A stretch of DNA of 64,000 nt from Coix lacryma-jobi var. lacryma-jobi (GCA_009763385.1 CM019831.1:90493845-90557844); one strand, 5' to 3'. Shown: positions 42,997 through 54,592, numbered from the stretch's first letter. Translations and numbers: made by a program. Notes: generated by a model from the sequence alone, not told the origin.

Positions 42997-43359
42997 CTAC
43001 AATGGTAGGCTCAACAAGAGAAACAAAGGAGTGATGTTCCATAAAAGAAGCAAGTTTTGAGATCGAATCATTACACCCCTTGTTGGACTCCCTATGATGA
43101 GATCTTGAGGATGAGCATGTAGTAGAGGAGTAGTCCTTCGATCAACCACTTGAGGGGCCGCTTGTGGAGCACCAACATCTTGAGCTTGTACCACCATTTG
43201 ATCATGGGAGACATGAGTATCTTCATTTGGATCCCTCCCATCTTTGTCATCATCATGTGGTACATTTGATGAGGATGGCTTGTCAATGACTTGCACATCA
43301 TCATCATCATCTTTAGGCTTGATGGCTCCAACCGGCATGTTCTTCATTGCTTCCCTCAA
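42997..43359 (-). pseudogene. Copia integrase-RT linker (minus copy)
   Basis: A low-complexity, Asp-rich linker (KPKDDDDDVQVIDKP, DDDKDGRDPNEDT) with RSQNLLLLWNI at the end. It joins integrase and RT and has no expected enzyme activity. Confidence 0.6.
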
Positions 43360-43370
43360 TGGTTCATCAC

Positions 43371-44370
43371 CTAATCATCAATATTCTCATGCTCTCCTTG
43401 AGAGCCGTTAGATTCATCGAATTCCACATCATATGTTTCTTCTACCATCCCGGTGGCATGGTTGAATACTCGATATGCTTTGGACTTCAATGAGTAACCA
43501 ACAAGAAAACCATTATCACATCGGCGTTGAAACTTCCCTAGGTGTTGGCGCATCTTGTAGATGTAGAATTTGCAACCAAACACTCTAAAGAATGATACAT
43601 CCGGCTTGTTGTTGTTGAGTAACTCATAGGGTGTCTTGCCAAGGAGACGATGGGGAAACAACCGGTTGGATGCATAGCATGCAGTGTTGATTGCTTCCGC
43701 CCAAAATCTTTCTAGTGTAGAGTACTCATCTAACATTGTTCTTGCTAGGGTGATTAGTGTGCGGTTCTTCCTCTCAACTACCCCATTTTGTTGTGTGTGT
43801 GTATGTTGCAGAGACTTCATGCTTGATCCCAACTTCATCACAATATTCTTCAATGTGGGTGTTGTCAAATTCTTTTCCATTATCACTTCTTATTTTTCTT
43901 GATCTTCAAGTCAAACTCATTTTGGGCTCTCTTGGCAAACTTCTTGAATGAAGGGGGTTGCTTCGGATTTGTCATGAAGAAAGAACACCCAAGTGTATCT
44001 TGAATAGTCATCAACAATCACTAGGCAATAGAGATTTCCCCCCAAGCTAGCATATGTTGTTGGCTCAAATAAATCCATGTGAAGTAGCTCCAACTCTCTT
44101 GATGTTGATACAAAGGCTTTGGTTGGATGAGTATTTGCAACTTGCTTGCCGGCTTGACATGCACTACACAATTTGTCCTTCTCAAATTTGACATCCTTCA
44201 AGCCCCTAACCAAATCCTTCTTCAATAGCTTGTTGAGAGTGTTCATTCCAACATGTGCCAATCTTCTATGCCATAACCAACCAAGAGATTGCTTCGTGAA
44301 CAAACATGTCTTCAAGTTGGCCTCTTCGGAGGAGAAATCCACTGGATAGAGTTGTTGCATCTAAAGCCTT
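43371..44370 (-). pseudogene. Copia integrase (minus copy)
   Basis: The zinc region has LWHRRLAHVGMNTLNKL and LCSACQAGKQ. The core has LLHMDLFEPTTYASLGG, VIVDDYSRYTWVFFL, then QQNGVVERKNRTLITLARTM, FWAEAINTACYASNR and GKTPYELLNNNKPDVSFFRV. The second catalytic Asp region around 43886-43917 is disturbed by a frameshift, and the usual SDNGxEF is not seen intact. Confidence 0.85.
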
Positions 44371-44489
44371 GGAATATCACTTGTGAATCATCCTTCTTTG
44401 TCACAACCACTTCTTTCTCGGTGAATAAGCATTCAAAGCCAAGATCACAAAGTTGCCCAACGGATAGCAAGTTGAAGCTCAATGAAGCA

Positions 44490-44760
44490 ACTAGAAGCAC
44501 ATTGGATATTGTATGATCATTTGATATTGCCACTTTGCCAAAACCCTTGACATTGCGCTTTGAGTTATAACCAAATGTAATCTTTCTTGGTCATTGAAAT
44601 TCTCTTCTAGTGAGGTGAACATCTGGGGATCACCGGTCATATGTTGTGTGCAACCACTATCAATCACCCAATGAGATCTACCGGTCTTGTAGTTCATCTA
44701 CACACACAAGAAATCAAGCTTGAGCTTTCGGGACCCAAACTTGTTGAGGCCCCTTAACCT
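44490..44760 (-). pseudogene. Copia protease and gag end (minus copy)
   Basis: Reads RSHWVIDSGCTQHMTGDPQM with catalytic DSG. The frame at 44312-44533 then gives VLLVASLSFNLLSVGQLCDL. Upstream bases (44700-44930) retain parts of a gag-protease linker (NKNRPRQFG) with stops. Confidence 0.78.
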
Positions 44761-44930
44761 TCTCTACTAGAGACTTTGCAACCCAAATTGTCTAGGCCTA
44801 TTCTTGTTTGGAGGCCCCATTAACATGACTTTCACTTTGCCACATGAATCTTATCTAAGCATGTAGTGAGCATTGAAAGCAAAGGGCCTAGCATGCTTGG
44901 GCAAGGGTGTGGGTTTTGGTTCTTCACAAT

Positions 44931-46190
44931 TGTTGACACTAATTAACTCTTATTATTAAAGGTCAATTAAACATGAAAATGGATGAATATATAAACTCCA
45001 CCTTAGTATAGGGATTAAAACTAATGAATTCCACGAGTTTTGGTGAATTGTGAATCTGCAAGGATTAAACCGGGAAACAGCCCTCGATTGCTTCCCCTAG
45101 AAGGAAACTGATGGGAGATAACGCATTCGTCAAGTCAGGAACCTTCCAGAAGACTCTAGAGAACACCTGAAGACACCACGAGGCAGGGCACCCCGAGACA
45201 CCTCCAGGTGGGACCGACCGGTCTGGTGGGCCCACCGGTCGGTCCCCCAGGGCTCCGCCGGCCTCCCCCTTCTGGAATCTTCTTCCACCGCCTTTGAGGA
45301 CCAATCTCAGCCCTACATGAAGTCGGTTTGATCCAACGGTCACAGTTGATCTCTCAGGGCTATATAAACAGGCCCCGAGCCCCAGGCCAAACAGAAGGTC
45401 CCTCTTCAGAAGACTACGCTTCAATCAGAAACCCTAGAAGAGACTTCAGGAGTCAGCTTTCAAGTAGAAGACTAGATACCCCTCTAGTTAGGTTTAGAAC
45501 CTAGTCTTATACTAGAACTAGAAGAGAGAGAGAGAGAGAGAGGAAGAGATTGAGAAGGAGCTCCGGCCTGTCGGATCAACTTCTTCATCTTGTACCTATG
45601 GATTCAAGTTCTTCATCAACTTGCTTCAACGATTGTTTCAGTAATCAACGTCAATATTTAAGTTTGAGCTATTGTTCTTATTATTCTTAAGGTTTATGAC
45701 TCTCTTTTGAGTACTTTAATTCTAGTCGCTCTAGAGTTAGAGTAGTTGGGATAGTGTAAGCGTGGTGCTTAGACTTGATAGCTCATATTTGCCTCCTATA
45801 ACGCCGGTAGTAGCTGTTGTTCGCAAGGGTAACTCTTATAGCCTTGTTGATTCTTCTATAGTCCACTTACCCGTGTGTAGGCTCGGTAGGATTATACATT
45901 TGCATAAAAGAATCATACTCTGTTTGTGACCTTTTATGGCAATTTCCCCACTAAGAATAATATAAGCATATCACTCTTAAGTTTGATTTAGATAACCTTA
46001 GTGATCCCCTCTATGCTTTTAGCTTCTCCGTCCTTGTTAGCTACTCAGGGGTTATATTCTTTGAGACTTAACACTATCCGTTCCTTTGGGTTTGATATTA
46101 AAACTGGGTTATTCCGGTGAAGTGCTACATCGGTAGATTTTATCTCTGCGCTTGCGGATAAAGTAGAGTGTGCGTTAATTTATACCAACA
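44931..46190 (+). repeat. 5' LTR of the plus-strand Athila-like element
   Basis: 1260 bp, TGTTGACACTAATT to TTTATACCAACA. It contains a 13-bp inverted repeat, GGGACCGACCGGT/ACCGGTCGGTCCC, at 45210-45246, a TATATAAA box near 45361 and a (GA)n run near 45521-45542. Confidence 0.85.
45210..45246. repeat. Large palindrome in the Athila-like LTR
   Basis: 13-bp perfect arms around an 11-base loop. An overlapping second perfect palindrome, GGTGGGCCCACC, lies at the centre and right arm, so two alternative foldings compete. It lies about 150 bases upstream of the likely TATA box. Confidence 0.9.
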
Positions 46191-46198
46191 AGCATTTC

Positions 46199-46216
46199 TG
46201 GCGCCGTTGCCGGGGA
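46199..46216 (+). other. Primer binding site, tRNA-Asp type
   Basis: TGGCGCCGTTGCCGGGGA eight bases after the LTR, the standard site of many Athila and Tat-type plant elements. Confidence 0.88.
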
Positions 46217-46254
46217 ACAGTAGATCATTTTAAGTCTTAAGTATAACCTTGTAT

Positions 46255-46345
46255 TATACTTTACCTTTTATCTTCTATACTTTATACTTTGCCTTTATCT
46301 TTTATCTTTTATCTTTTATATCTTTTATATCTTCTACTTTTTTAT
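46255..46345 (+). repeat. Pyrimidine-rich TATCTTTTA repeats in the leader
   Basis: About eight to ten degenerate TATCTTTTA/CTTTATA units between the PBS and the gag start at 46356. Low-complexity leader. Confidence 0.75.
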
Positions 46346-46355
46346 TCTTTTCACA

Positions 46356-47508
46356 ATGGATTTCTCAAAGCCAACCACTAGCTCCACAAATTCCATTCCA
46401 CTGAACCAGTATACCTATCGCACTGTCGTAGACTTAGAGTTGCCCAAATCTGCTAAGCCTATCCTTTCAGACAACTACGAGCTACGCCCATGCTTGATAG
46501 AAATGGTTAAGAATCAAACTTTTTCTGGCTCAGAAGACGAAAACCCAGACATTCATTTAAATGAGTTTGAACAAACCTGTGCGTGCCTACACATTGCAGG
46601 CATGTCTGACGAAACCCTTAGATGGAAACTTTTTCCATTCTCTTTAGAGGGAAAAGCCAAAACATGGTACCTTCAAACTGCACCAAGTAAAAATGGGGAT
46701 TGGAAAAAACTCTGCTCTAGCTTTTTCTTAGAATACTTCCCTGTCTCCAAAATTATTTGTCTTCGCTTAGAGATTTTGTCCTTCATCCAAGAAGATGATG
46801 AGTCTCTAATTGCAGCCTGGGAAAGATTCGATAGTCTTGTCCGCTCTGGTCCAGCCTTATCTATTCCAGACCTTGTCTTACTTCAACACTTTTATAATGG
46901 TCTGAATAGAAAAACTTCTAATTACCTTAACTTAGCTTCAAACGGATCATTCCTACATACCCCCAGCCTCTAAGGCAAGGGAAATGTTGCAAAACTTATC
47001 TCAAATCACTCCCACTCCTGAAGCTAAACCACAAGAACCACTAGAAGTAAATCTAGAAGCTAAACCTATATCCATTCCTAATCATGAACAAACCTCAGCC
47101 TTAATTCCTAGTGAGAGGGAAACCTCAATCTTAGGAGACACCTTTGATTTCGAGGATGAATATTTTACCGAATTTGGTAATACCTCGAAATACCACACAA
47201 TTAGGAAACCACAAAATCAAAAATCATCACTTGAAAAACATACTGATAAGGCTTTCCTAAAAGAGACTACGAAGAAGCTAACCTCTATAATAAGTCATGA
47301 ATGGTTAGAAGAATCAGAGCTTTCCACTGATATAATCCGCTTAAATTCACCTTCTACACATATTCAATGCCAAATCCATCAACAACCCTTCGAAGCTCTC
47401 TATAATCCTGTTGTGGGAACCAACATTATGTCCGAAACCTTTGCTCAAGATTTATTAAAACAAATGCCACTTACCCCAACAGCTAAATTATTAAAAAGCC
47501 CTTCATGA
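46356..47508 (+). pseudogene. Athila-like gag
   Basis: Starts MDFSKPTTSSTNSIPLNQYT. The capsid domain shows ELRPCLIEMVKNQTFSGSED, RWKLFPFSLEGKAKTWYLQ, LCSSFFLEYFPVSKI, then EDDESLIAAWERFDSLV and LLQHFYNGLNRKTSNYLNLA. The frame breaks near 46970, and the second part (46984-47508) has a polar linker and the protease N-terminus. The usual catalytic triplet region is replaced by NPVVGTNIMS, lacking a clear D-S/T-G. Confidence 0.8.
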
Positions 47509-47532
47509 CATGTTATTCCTAGTTCAGGAATC

Positions 47533-49256
47533 ATGTATGTCCTGCCTGTCACTGTAGATAACACTCCAATACACTTAAGCTTTTATATCTTTGACATTAA
47601 AGAGTTTAATCTGCTGATAGGCCAACCACTTAAACAACTCATTCATGAAGGACAAACAGGGATCTTAAACTTCTGCCTTGGGAAAAATCTTAATGGAACC
47701 ATACCTATCACTCACACTCTAAATGCTGAGAATGAGTCTTGTCCCGAGCCAGATCCTATGGAAGAAATTAAGGAAGCATCTCTTGAAATAATAAATGAAC
47801 CTGAATATGAAGAAGATGCGCAGTTCTTCACTGAGGAAGAAGATAACACACCAAATCCAAATCCTCTAGATTCCTTAGAAGAACCTCCTAAACCTCCCAT
47901 AGAGTTAAAACCCTTACCTTCTGGGCTTCGATATGCTTTCTTGAATAATGATCCTGAGTTTCCTGTGATCATAAATAATAATCTTACTCAGGAACAAACT
48001 TCTAGGTTGATCACTGTCTTAGAGAAGCATAAATCAGCTTTTGGCTATTCTCTCCATGATCTAAAGGGAATCAACCCCGCTTTCTGCACCCATCGCATTC
48101 CTACTGATCCTAACATATCACCATCTAGAGAGCCACAACATAGGCTTAACAATGCGATGAGAGAGGTAGTAAAGGAGGAGGTTTTGAAACTCTTGCACGC
48201 CGGAATCATTTATCCTGTGCCACACAGTGAGTGGGTGAGCCCTGTCCAAGTTGTGCCTAAGAAGGGAGGCATGACTGTGGTAAAGAATGAGAAAAACGAA
48301 TTAATTCCACAAAGAACTGTTACTGGTTGGAGAATGTGTATTGATTACAGAAAATTAAACAAGGCAACTAAGAAAGATCACTTCCCGCTACCTTTCATAG
48401 ACGAAATGTTAGAACGGTTAGCCAATCACTCTTTCTTTTGTTTTCTTGATGGATACTCTAGATATCACCAAATCCCAATCCATCCAGATGATCAAAGCAA
48501 AACCACTTTTACATGTCCATACGGAACTTATGCTTATCGCCGAATGTCTTTTGGATTATGTAATGCACCTGCTTCTTTTCAAAGATGTATGATCACTATA
48601 TTTTCTGATATGATTGAAGAAATCATGGAAGTTTTCATGGATGACTTTTCTGTTTATGGAAAAACTTTTGATGATTGTCTTGAAAATTTAGACAAGGTTT
48701 TGCAAAGATGTGAAGAAAAGCACTTAGTCCTTAATTGGGAAAAATGTCACTTTATGGTTAAAGAGGGCATAGTGCTAGGTCACTTAGTGTCTGAACGTGG
48801 AATTGAGGTAGACAAAGCTAAAATTGAAGTAATTGAACGTTTGCCTCCACTGATTAATGTCAAAGGAATTCGAAGTTTTCTTGGCCATGCTGGTTTCTAC
48901 CATAGGTTTATAAAAGATTTTTCACATATTGCTAGACCGCTTACCAATCTTTTGGCCAAGGATGTTCCTTTTGAATTTGATAATGCATGTTTAGAATCTT
49001 TTAACACTCTTAAGAAAGCACTCACTTCTGCACCTATCATTCAACCCCCTGATTGGTCTCTACCCTTTGAGATCATGTGTGAGGCAATTGATTTTGCTGT
49101 AGGAGCTGTGCTAGGACTATATAAGGATAAAAAACATCATGCAGTCACTTATGCCAGCAAAACTTTAACGGGACCTCAACTTAATTATGCTACTACTAAA
49201 AAAGAACTTCTGGCTGTTGTTTTTGCTATAGACAAGTTTAGATCTTATTTAGTGGG
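47533..49256 (+). pseudogene. Athila-like RT and partial RNase H
   Basis: A single open frame of nearly 580 codons. It has the protease tail (FNLLIGQPLKQLI), an acidic linker, THRIPTDPNISPSREPQHRL and MCIDYRKLNKATKKDHFPLP. RT motifs are CFLDGYSRYHQIPIHPDDQS, FGLCNAPASFQRCM and VFMDDFSVYGKTF (FMDD at 48634-48645). The thumb is LGHLVSERGIEVDKAKIEVI and FLGHAGFYHRFIKDFSHIAR. RNase H starts FEIMCEAIDFAVGAVLGLYK and YASKTLTGPQLNYATTKKEL. It ends at FRSYLVG, where 49257 begins a foreign LTR. The rest of RNase H and integrase are absent. The RT motifs are the best preserved in the window. Confidence 0.9.
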
Positions 49257-50829
49257 TGTTGACTCTTGCTAACGTCGTCACTAGGAGTAGACTATGGAAT
49301 CTATCCCCGGCAACGGCGCCAGAAAAGCTTGTTGGTACTTCTTAATGTAAGAAGTATAACTAACTATTCTTATGACTATTGGTAACTTCCGCAAGCGCAC
49401 AGAATAAGTCAATTGTAGCACTTCACCCGGGAGTAACCGAGTATCGTATTTATTTCCACAGGGAAGCTACTATGGCAGAACTAACCCTAGGACTGCTATG
49501 AACAACTAGTGATTCTAGCAGGGTTGATCGAAATGTATGAATGGGGGTTGATTTCTACTACTACTAAAAAGAAAGAAAGACTAACTACTACTAAACTAAA
49601 TCGGCGGGGTCTGGCCGATGAACAGATTAATGTTTTCCTACACACTTACGAACACAACTAACTTAGCACTAAAGAGTTTATCTAGTTCTTCGAACCGTAC
49701 ACACCCTCTGGACTATTTACCTCAGACGTGCACAACGAGGTTTATGATTTAAAAACTAACCCAACTACGTGGCGGAATTCAAGGCTCCCAGGGTTGTCAC
49801 CACCTGTTTGCTACCACAGCTATCCGGGGGGCTAGCCACAAACTAAGGTATAATTAGGCTAAGCACCGCGCTTACACTAATATATACTACTCTAATCTTG
49901 CGTCCAAAACTAGAGCACTGATTACTCAGCGAAGAACCCAAACTAGATACAAACTAAATACTAAGTTATCTATGATCGAAAGCACTCAACAAGAACAATA
50001 AGTAAAGAACTTAAAGTAAATGCTGAAAGTAGAAGAACACTAGATAAATGAAGAAAGACTTGGAATTATACCAGAGACTTGGAAGATCCTCTATTACAAC
50101 TCCAGCTCTTCTCTTCTTCACTCTCGCTCTCACTCTAAGTCTCTCAACTAGAGTGTTCCTTCACCAGAGCTTCGCTTACAAGAGAGTGGAACTAATGAGA
50201 TGAGGTCTGGGTACAAATGAGCTCGAGGGGCCCTATTTATAGCCTAAGGGACCTAGGGGGGTACTTATGGACCTAGGGTTAGGTCAGGGGGATGAGTGTG
50301 GTGGCGGGCGCCAGCCCTAGGTGGCGACCGCCACCCCCCTGGCCGTTGGATCCACCGACCTTGCTTCAACGGCATCCAGGAGCTCCAAGGAGGCGGTTCC
50401 AAGGTCGGTTGCATGTCCAAATAACTGTCACATGGGCAATTGGGTCATGATCCATGTGACATCCCTTCTTGGCCCTTGGATGCAATGACCTAAGTGATCA
50501 ATGGCTGCAAATGAGTGTGGCACGCCTCCCCTGGATCAGTGACGTGGCAGGGGAGGAGTTTGGGCCTCACTCCCCTGGCGGCCGCCAGTGAGGGGTGGCG
50601 GGCGCCACCCTACCTTGGCCCAAAGTGAGCCCAATTGAGTGTGCTCGCCTCCTGGTGGGTCCTTTTGGTCATTTTGCTCAAAAACCCTGCAATTTCCTAC
50701 ATTCAAATAAACTTCAAGGACAAGTGGAAATCGTTAGTTTATAAAAGGTTTTTAGTTGATTTTAGGCCCTTGTGTTGTGTTATATGACCTTGTTGATGCT
50801 AAGAATATGACACTTAGTGAGCATCAACA
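49257..50829 (-). repeat. 3' LTR with an embedded primer binding site
   Basis: 1573 bp, TGTTGACTCTTGC to GAGCATCAACA on the plus strand. A conventional LTR body runs from 49330 (TGTTGGTAC). The outer 73 bases carry a complete tRNA-Asp PBS (49304-49321, minus strand) and end in a second TG terminus. The same extension lies at 56927-57023. Palindromic GGCGGGCGCC motifs occur at 50301-50340 and 50575-50610. Confidence 0.75.
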
Positions 50830-50845
50830 AGCTCCCCCAAGCTTA
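50830..50845 (-). other. Polypurine tract of the minus Athila-like element
   Basis: The minus strand reads AAGCTTGGGGGAGCT abutting the LTR start TGTTGATGC. Confidence 0.8.
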
Positions 50846-52140
50846 CCTCTTGCTCGTCCTCGAGCAAGCATGAACTTAAATTTTGGAAACTCTGTGTTTT
50901 TGTTGTGTATGCCCATATTATTTTCATCACCATGGAATTGGTAGCCTTCCCTGCACTCAAGATTAGAACAAAAGACCAGCAAGAAAGAAGGTTTGTCTTT
51001 TCCTTGCCTATTTTGCTAATCAAGATATGTGGAGTTTTTGCAAGTTTTGTTCAAAAGAAAGCATGCTTAGTAACTTCTGTGGTTCACTCGATCACTCATG
51101 TTTGTATGTGGAAGTGGAAGAATTATCCTCTCACTAAGACTTTATGTGGGGTTTAATGGGTAGGATAAAGTGAGCATGCAATGCTAGCATAATTTTGCTA
51201 AGTTAGACAAATGGAGCAAAGGAGCAACAAGTCATAGGTTCAGACCAGGAATGTGCAAGTGTGTGGTATTTATTGTGGCTAATACTTTCATGGCACTTCT
51301 CCTTTCTATCTCATTTGTGGGATCATGGCTATGAATGAGAGCATTTGCTCTTTTGGATATTCTCTTCTTTCTAGAGCACTTGCTCTTTTGAATTTTCTTT
51401 CTAGAGCACTTGCTCTTTTGAACATTCTTTTCTTTCTAGAGCACTTGCTCTCTTTTTTTTAACTACTATAGCCATGTCCCTGAGATTTCATTATGGAGCA
51501 TGATATTTTACCATGGAGTATTCCTAACAATGAATGGAAATAAGGCATGTTGTGTGCGTATTCTCAGTGTAAGAATAGCACTATATAGGTGGGTGCAAGT
51601 GAATTCCTTGGTCTAAAAATATGACAAGTTTCTCTACCATGTCTATCAATAATGGTCTAACTAGCTCAATACTAACATGCAGCAAGTGGAAGCTCCTACT
51701 CTAAGAGTAAAAATTATCTGGCTTTGGTAGGACTTTCTTTGCCACAGAAGTACTTAGAGCAAGTTTTTAAATTTTTCAAAATAACTACTCCACAAACTTG
51801 ACTTGCTCAAGTCAAAGTAGAAACTTACTTCCCCTTTACTTAGTCTAATGCTCATGTCTCAAGTTTAGTTCTAGCATACGTTCTCCCATGATAACTCTAA
51901 TGCATGGCATACATTATTTTTATTCATTAAAAAGACTTATGATGAGAGCGTTTCATTTATTACTATTTATTTATTATTATTATTATATATATATTTTTTT
52001 AACTTAATTAAGCTAGAAATTAACTAAGATAAAACTCAAATTTAAATTACTAAAATAAATATAAACTGACAGTAATAAAGACGGTAGTGATACTTACCTC
52101 TTTGACGGGGGTCTCCCCCAAGCTAGCTTTTGGCGTGGTT
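50846..52140 (-). other. 3' non-coding region of the minus Athila-like element
   Basis: 1.3 kb A/T-rich with no recognised coding sequence. It holds four hairpin repeats (51338-51451) and an A/T-only stretch at 51945-52000. Confidence 0.55.
51338..51451. repeat. Four copies of an AGAGCA-TGCTCT hairpin repeat
   Basis: AGAGCACTTGCTCT occurs at 51373-51386, 51403-51416 and 51438-51451, with a variant AGAGCATTTGCTCT at 51338-51351. Each has 6-bp perfect arms. Copies are embedded in a 30-35 base unit with TTCTTTCT. Confidence 0.9.
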
Positions 52141-52143
52141 GGG

Positions 52144-53795
52144 TTACATCCATCTCTGACGACGGTACATGCCGTCCCAGTTTTGCTGGTTCTGCTGCAG
52201 GAGAGAAGAAATATTACCCAGTTCTCCACCAGTTTCCTGGCGGAATTCCTGGAAATTTTGGTTCAAGTCGTTCAAGTCCTGACGGATTTCGGCAGAATCC
52301 ATGGTGAGTCGATTCATTTGGTGCTGAAGATATCCCATACCGCGCATCCACTCGTCCTGATGAAAGGACGAATGGCGAGCGGCCTGTGGCGAGATTCCCC
52401 TATGGAGGAACTCATCACCACGGCCAGTGTACCGGGTGGATCCTCCCAAAGAGTGGGATGAACTCCCCAACTGGGATGAGTGAAGGGACGCCTCATGGCC
52501 GTATCCCCACTGCGGATGTTGCGGTTGCTGCCAGTTCGACTCCCCTGCTTGGTGCGAGCCAGGGGGTGTCAAATGACCATAGTGTGCTGCTCCTCCATAC
52601 TACCCTACATGAAAAGGGTCAAACTCTTGTGCTGCCGCTGCGGCTCTTGCGGCCTCTTCTGTTGCACGGGTCTGCGCTCGCGTCCTCCTCCTGGGAACCT
52701 GCATGGTGTTCTCTCGAGCCAACATGCGGTTTTGTTCTGCCTCGGTTTCCAGGGCCAAAAGTAACGTTGGTGCATTCACCAACCAAAGTGACATGTCAGG
52801 AAGAGCGATTTTATTCACATAATCTTGGTAGATCATGTGAATCTCACCGGTCTCCTGGTTCTCATGCAAGAGGTGTCCTTGCGAAAAGTGTTCCATGGTC
52901 AAAATGTCTCGGTCACTAGGAATGTAAGAGTATATAGCGGTGTTTAGCAGACCCATGTTTAAAGCCAGTCTAGTTATCCATGATGTCATTTCAATATTTC
53001 CAGTGCCTTGATTAAATTTAGACCAGTAGTCCGCCATGGCCTTGGCGGGTGATACTTTTATGTGGTTTACTAGAGTATAAAGCAACAACATTTCGGGCTT
53101 TTTAATTGGTCTTAAGTCAGGTCTTGAAAAGAGTGTGATACTAATATATTTGTGGAAAAACCTGAGCGTGGGGTTGTGGATATTACTTGTACGGGACAAG
53201 CCTGGGTTTCTGTTCCCAGCAATACTTTTCCAAAAATCATTTCTATTGAATCTCGTACAGGCAGATTCCAAGCTCAGCAAGCATGAATCACTAAAGTTTA
53301 AATTCTTGCTGAACTGCTTCCATGTTAAAGTATGTTCTTCATTAAAAGCCGAAATTCTATGTGATTAGCAGATATTTGCATTGTGGCCAGGAAATTCCAT
53401 TGTGAGGGGCATGATCCCCTCCTCATTAACCTTCCATGCTTCTTCCCATCCCAAGGTTCGAAAATATAGAGAAACTCATGTCCATACCAGTGCGACTTAG
53501 CAAGTCGTCGTCGATGTGGCGGGTGTGAACGAACTCCCTCTCACTGAGGATGTTCCGGGCCTGCCGTTCCCGATCACTCTGCCAGATGATATCATTGACG
53601 GAGTTCAGTGCGGATGGTCGGTCCAGCCTGGTGTGTGGGCGGAGAGTCCGATCCACCGACATTTCGTTGGTGGATGGAGTACCCCCGGCGCTCTCCTCAT
53701 CACTCCCAGCAAAGCGAATGTGGTGTTTGCCCGACGAACTTCCCTCACCCTTACTCTTCTTCTTCTTGCCGGTGAAGAAGTTCTTGAGAGGGCCC
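52144..53795 (-). pseudogene. Athila ORF2-like protein, frameshifted
   Basis: The likely start is at 53795 (MGPLKNFFTGKKKKSKGEGS), followed by a polar segment (HHIRFAGSDEESAGGTPS). After a break at 53280-53426 the main domain reads RFNRNDFWKSIAGN, TLRFFHKYISITLFSRPDLR, MLLLYTLVNHIKVSPAKAMA and MTSWITRLALNMGLL. A basic stretch and a Gln-rich tail with a TMDSAEIRQDLNDLNQNFQE coiled coil end it. This resembles the ATHILA ORF-1 family found in Athila elements in the position of an envelope-like gene; its biochemical role is unknown. I see no clear transmembrane segment. Confidence 0.6.
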
Positions 53796-53919
53796 ATGAC
53801 TTCCTTGCTAGTGCTCAAGGTGGCTGGTGTTTTTGTGTTTTGAGTGAGGTGTAGAACTTGCATGGGGTGTGGGTAGTATTTATAGGCTGAGGATGGAAGG
53901 GGGAAGGCTGAGAGCCCCT

Positions 53920-54485
53920 CCCACCTGGCGGGCGCCAAAATAAGTGGCGGGCGCCACCCCACCTTGCCCAAATTTTCTGCAACCGACACATGAGGTTTCC
54001 CTTGTAATGTCCACTGAAATTCCAAGTGGGGAATAAAGTGGTAGTGTCGGTGCAAAGTGAAAGAGTGTAACCTCCTAAATGGGGCAAGTGGGCTGAAAAT
54101 TTCAAAGACCACTTCTTCATCCTGGTCATACTTTATACCAAGGATGGTGGGAAACTTACTCGGGAGCAGTTTTGTACAGAAATGTGGAAATTGAGGTGGC
54201 GGGCGCCAGGAAAAAGTGGCGGGCGCCACCCCTTTGAAATTCACTCAACCACCCTCCTTTCACCTAGTGCTCTCCTCATCACTCCATCACCAGAATTTTT
54301 GGTGGAGAAGTGTCCAAAAGTGGAGTGAAGAGGGGGAGACATGGGAGTGAATGAGTGCATTGAAATGAGCAAAGCATGGGTCTTTGGTGTTATTTGGGTC
54401 TAGAGGTAGGTGTAATAGTCTAGATTGGCTAGTGCAGTGACCAGGGTGGCGGGCGCCAGCATGGGGTGGCGGGCGCCACCCCTAT
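53920..54485. repeat. Paired TGGCGGGCGCCA motifs in the internal region
   Basis: Three pairs at 53924-53956, 54195-54230 and 54444-54480. Each pair is GGCGGGCGCCA, 8-12 bases, then GTGGCGGGCGCCACC. The same motif pair is in the LTR at 50301-50340 and 50575-50610. Confidence 0.9.
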
Positions 54486-54592
54486 GGCTGCCCTAAGCCC
54501 CCTAGGCCACCTAATCTCTAGTAAACATCTATTTGCAGAAAATTAATTTGCTTAAGTAAAAACAAAATTTAAATGGGGGATAAAGACTTACC

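Larger units (their letters stand above)
42186..44930 (-). mobile_element. Minus-strand copia pol fragment
   Basis: Contains protease, integrase and RT in copia order reading right to left. Both ends are cut: on the left at the RT-RNase H linker (KPIKTPMPT), on the right by an Athila-like LTR at 44931. No LTR of its own is present. Protein motifs resemble SIRE-type copia elements but are a different family from the two plus-strand copies. Confidence 0.85.
44931..49256 (+). mobile_element. Athila-like Ty3/gypsy element, truncated in RNase H
   Basis: 5' LTR, PBS, gag, protease region, RT and part of RNase H on the plus strand, ending where an opposite-strand Athila-like element begins at 49257. 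A flanking duplicate cannot be checked because the 3' half is missing. The PBS and the FMDD form of the RT active site fit the Athila group. Confidence 0.85.

Noticed and set aside
46199..46216. tRNA-Asp gene fragment
   Set aside because: It is the primer binding site complementary to the tRNA 3' end, next to an LTR; no tRNA cloverleaf is present here or elsewhere in the window as far as I could see.
53426..54244. A 272-codon minus frame starting at 54244
   Set aside because: Its first third is translated palindromic repeat; the recognisable protein begins at 53795.
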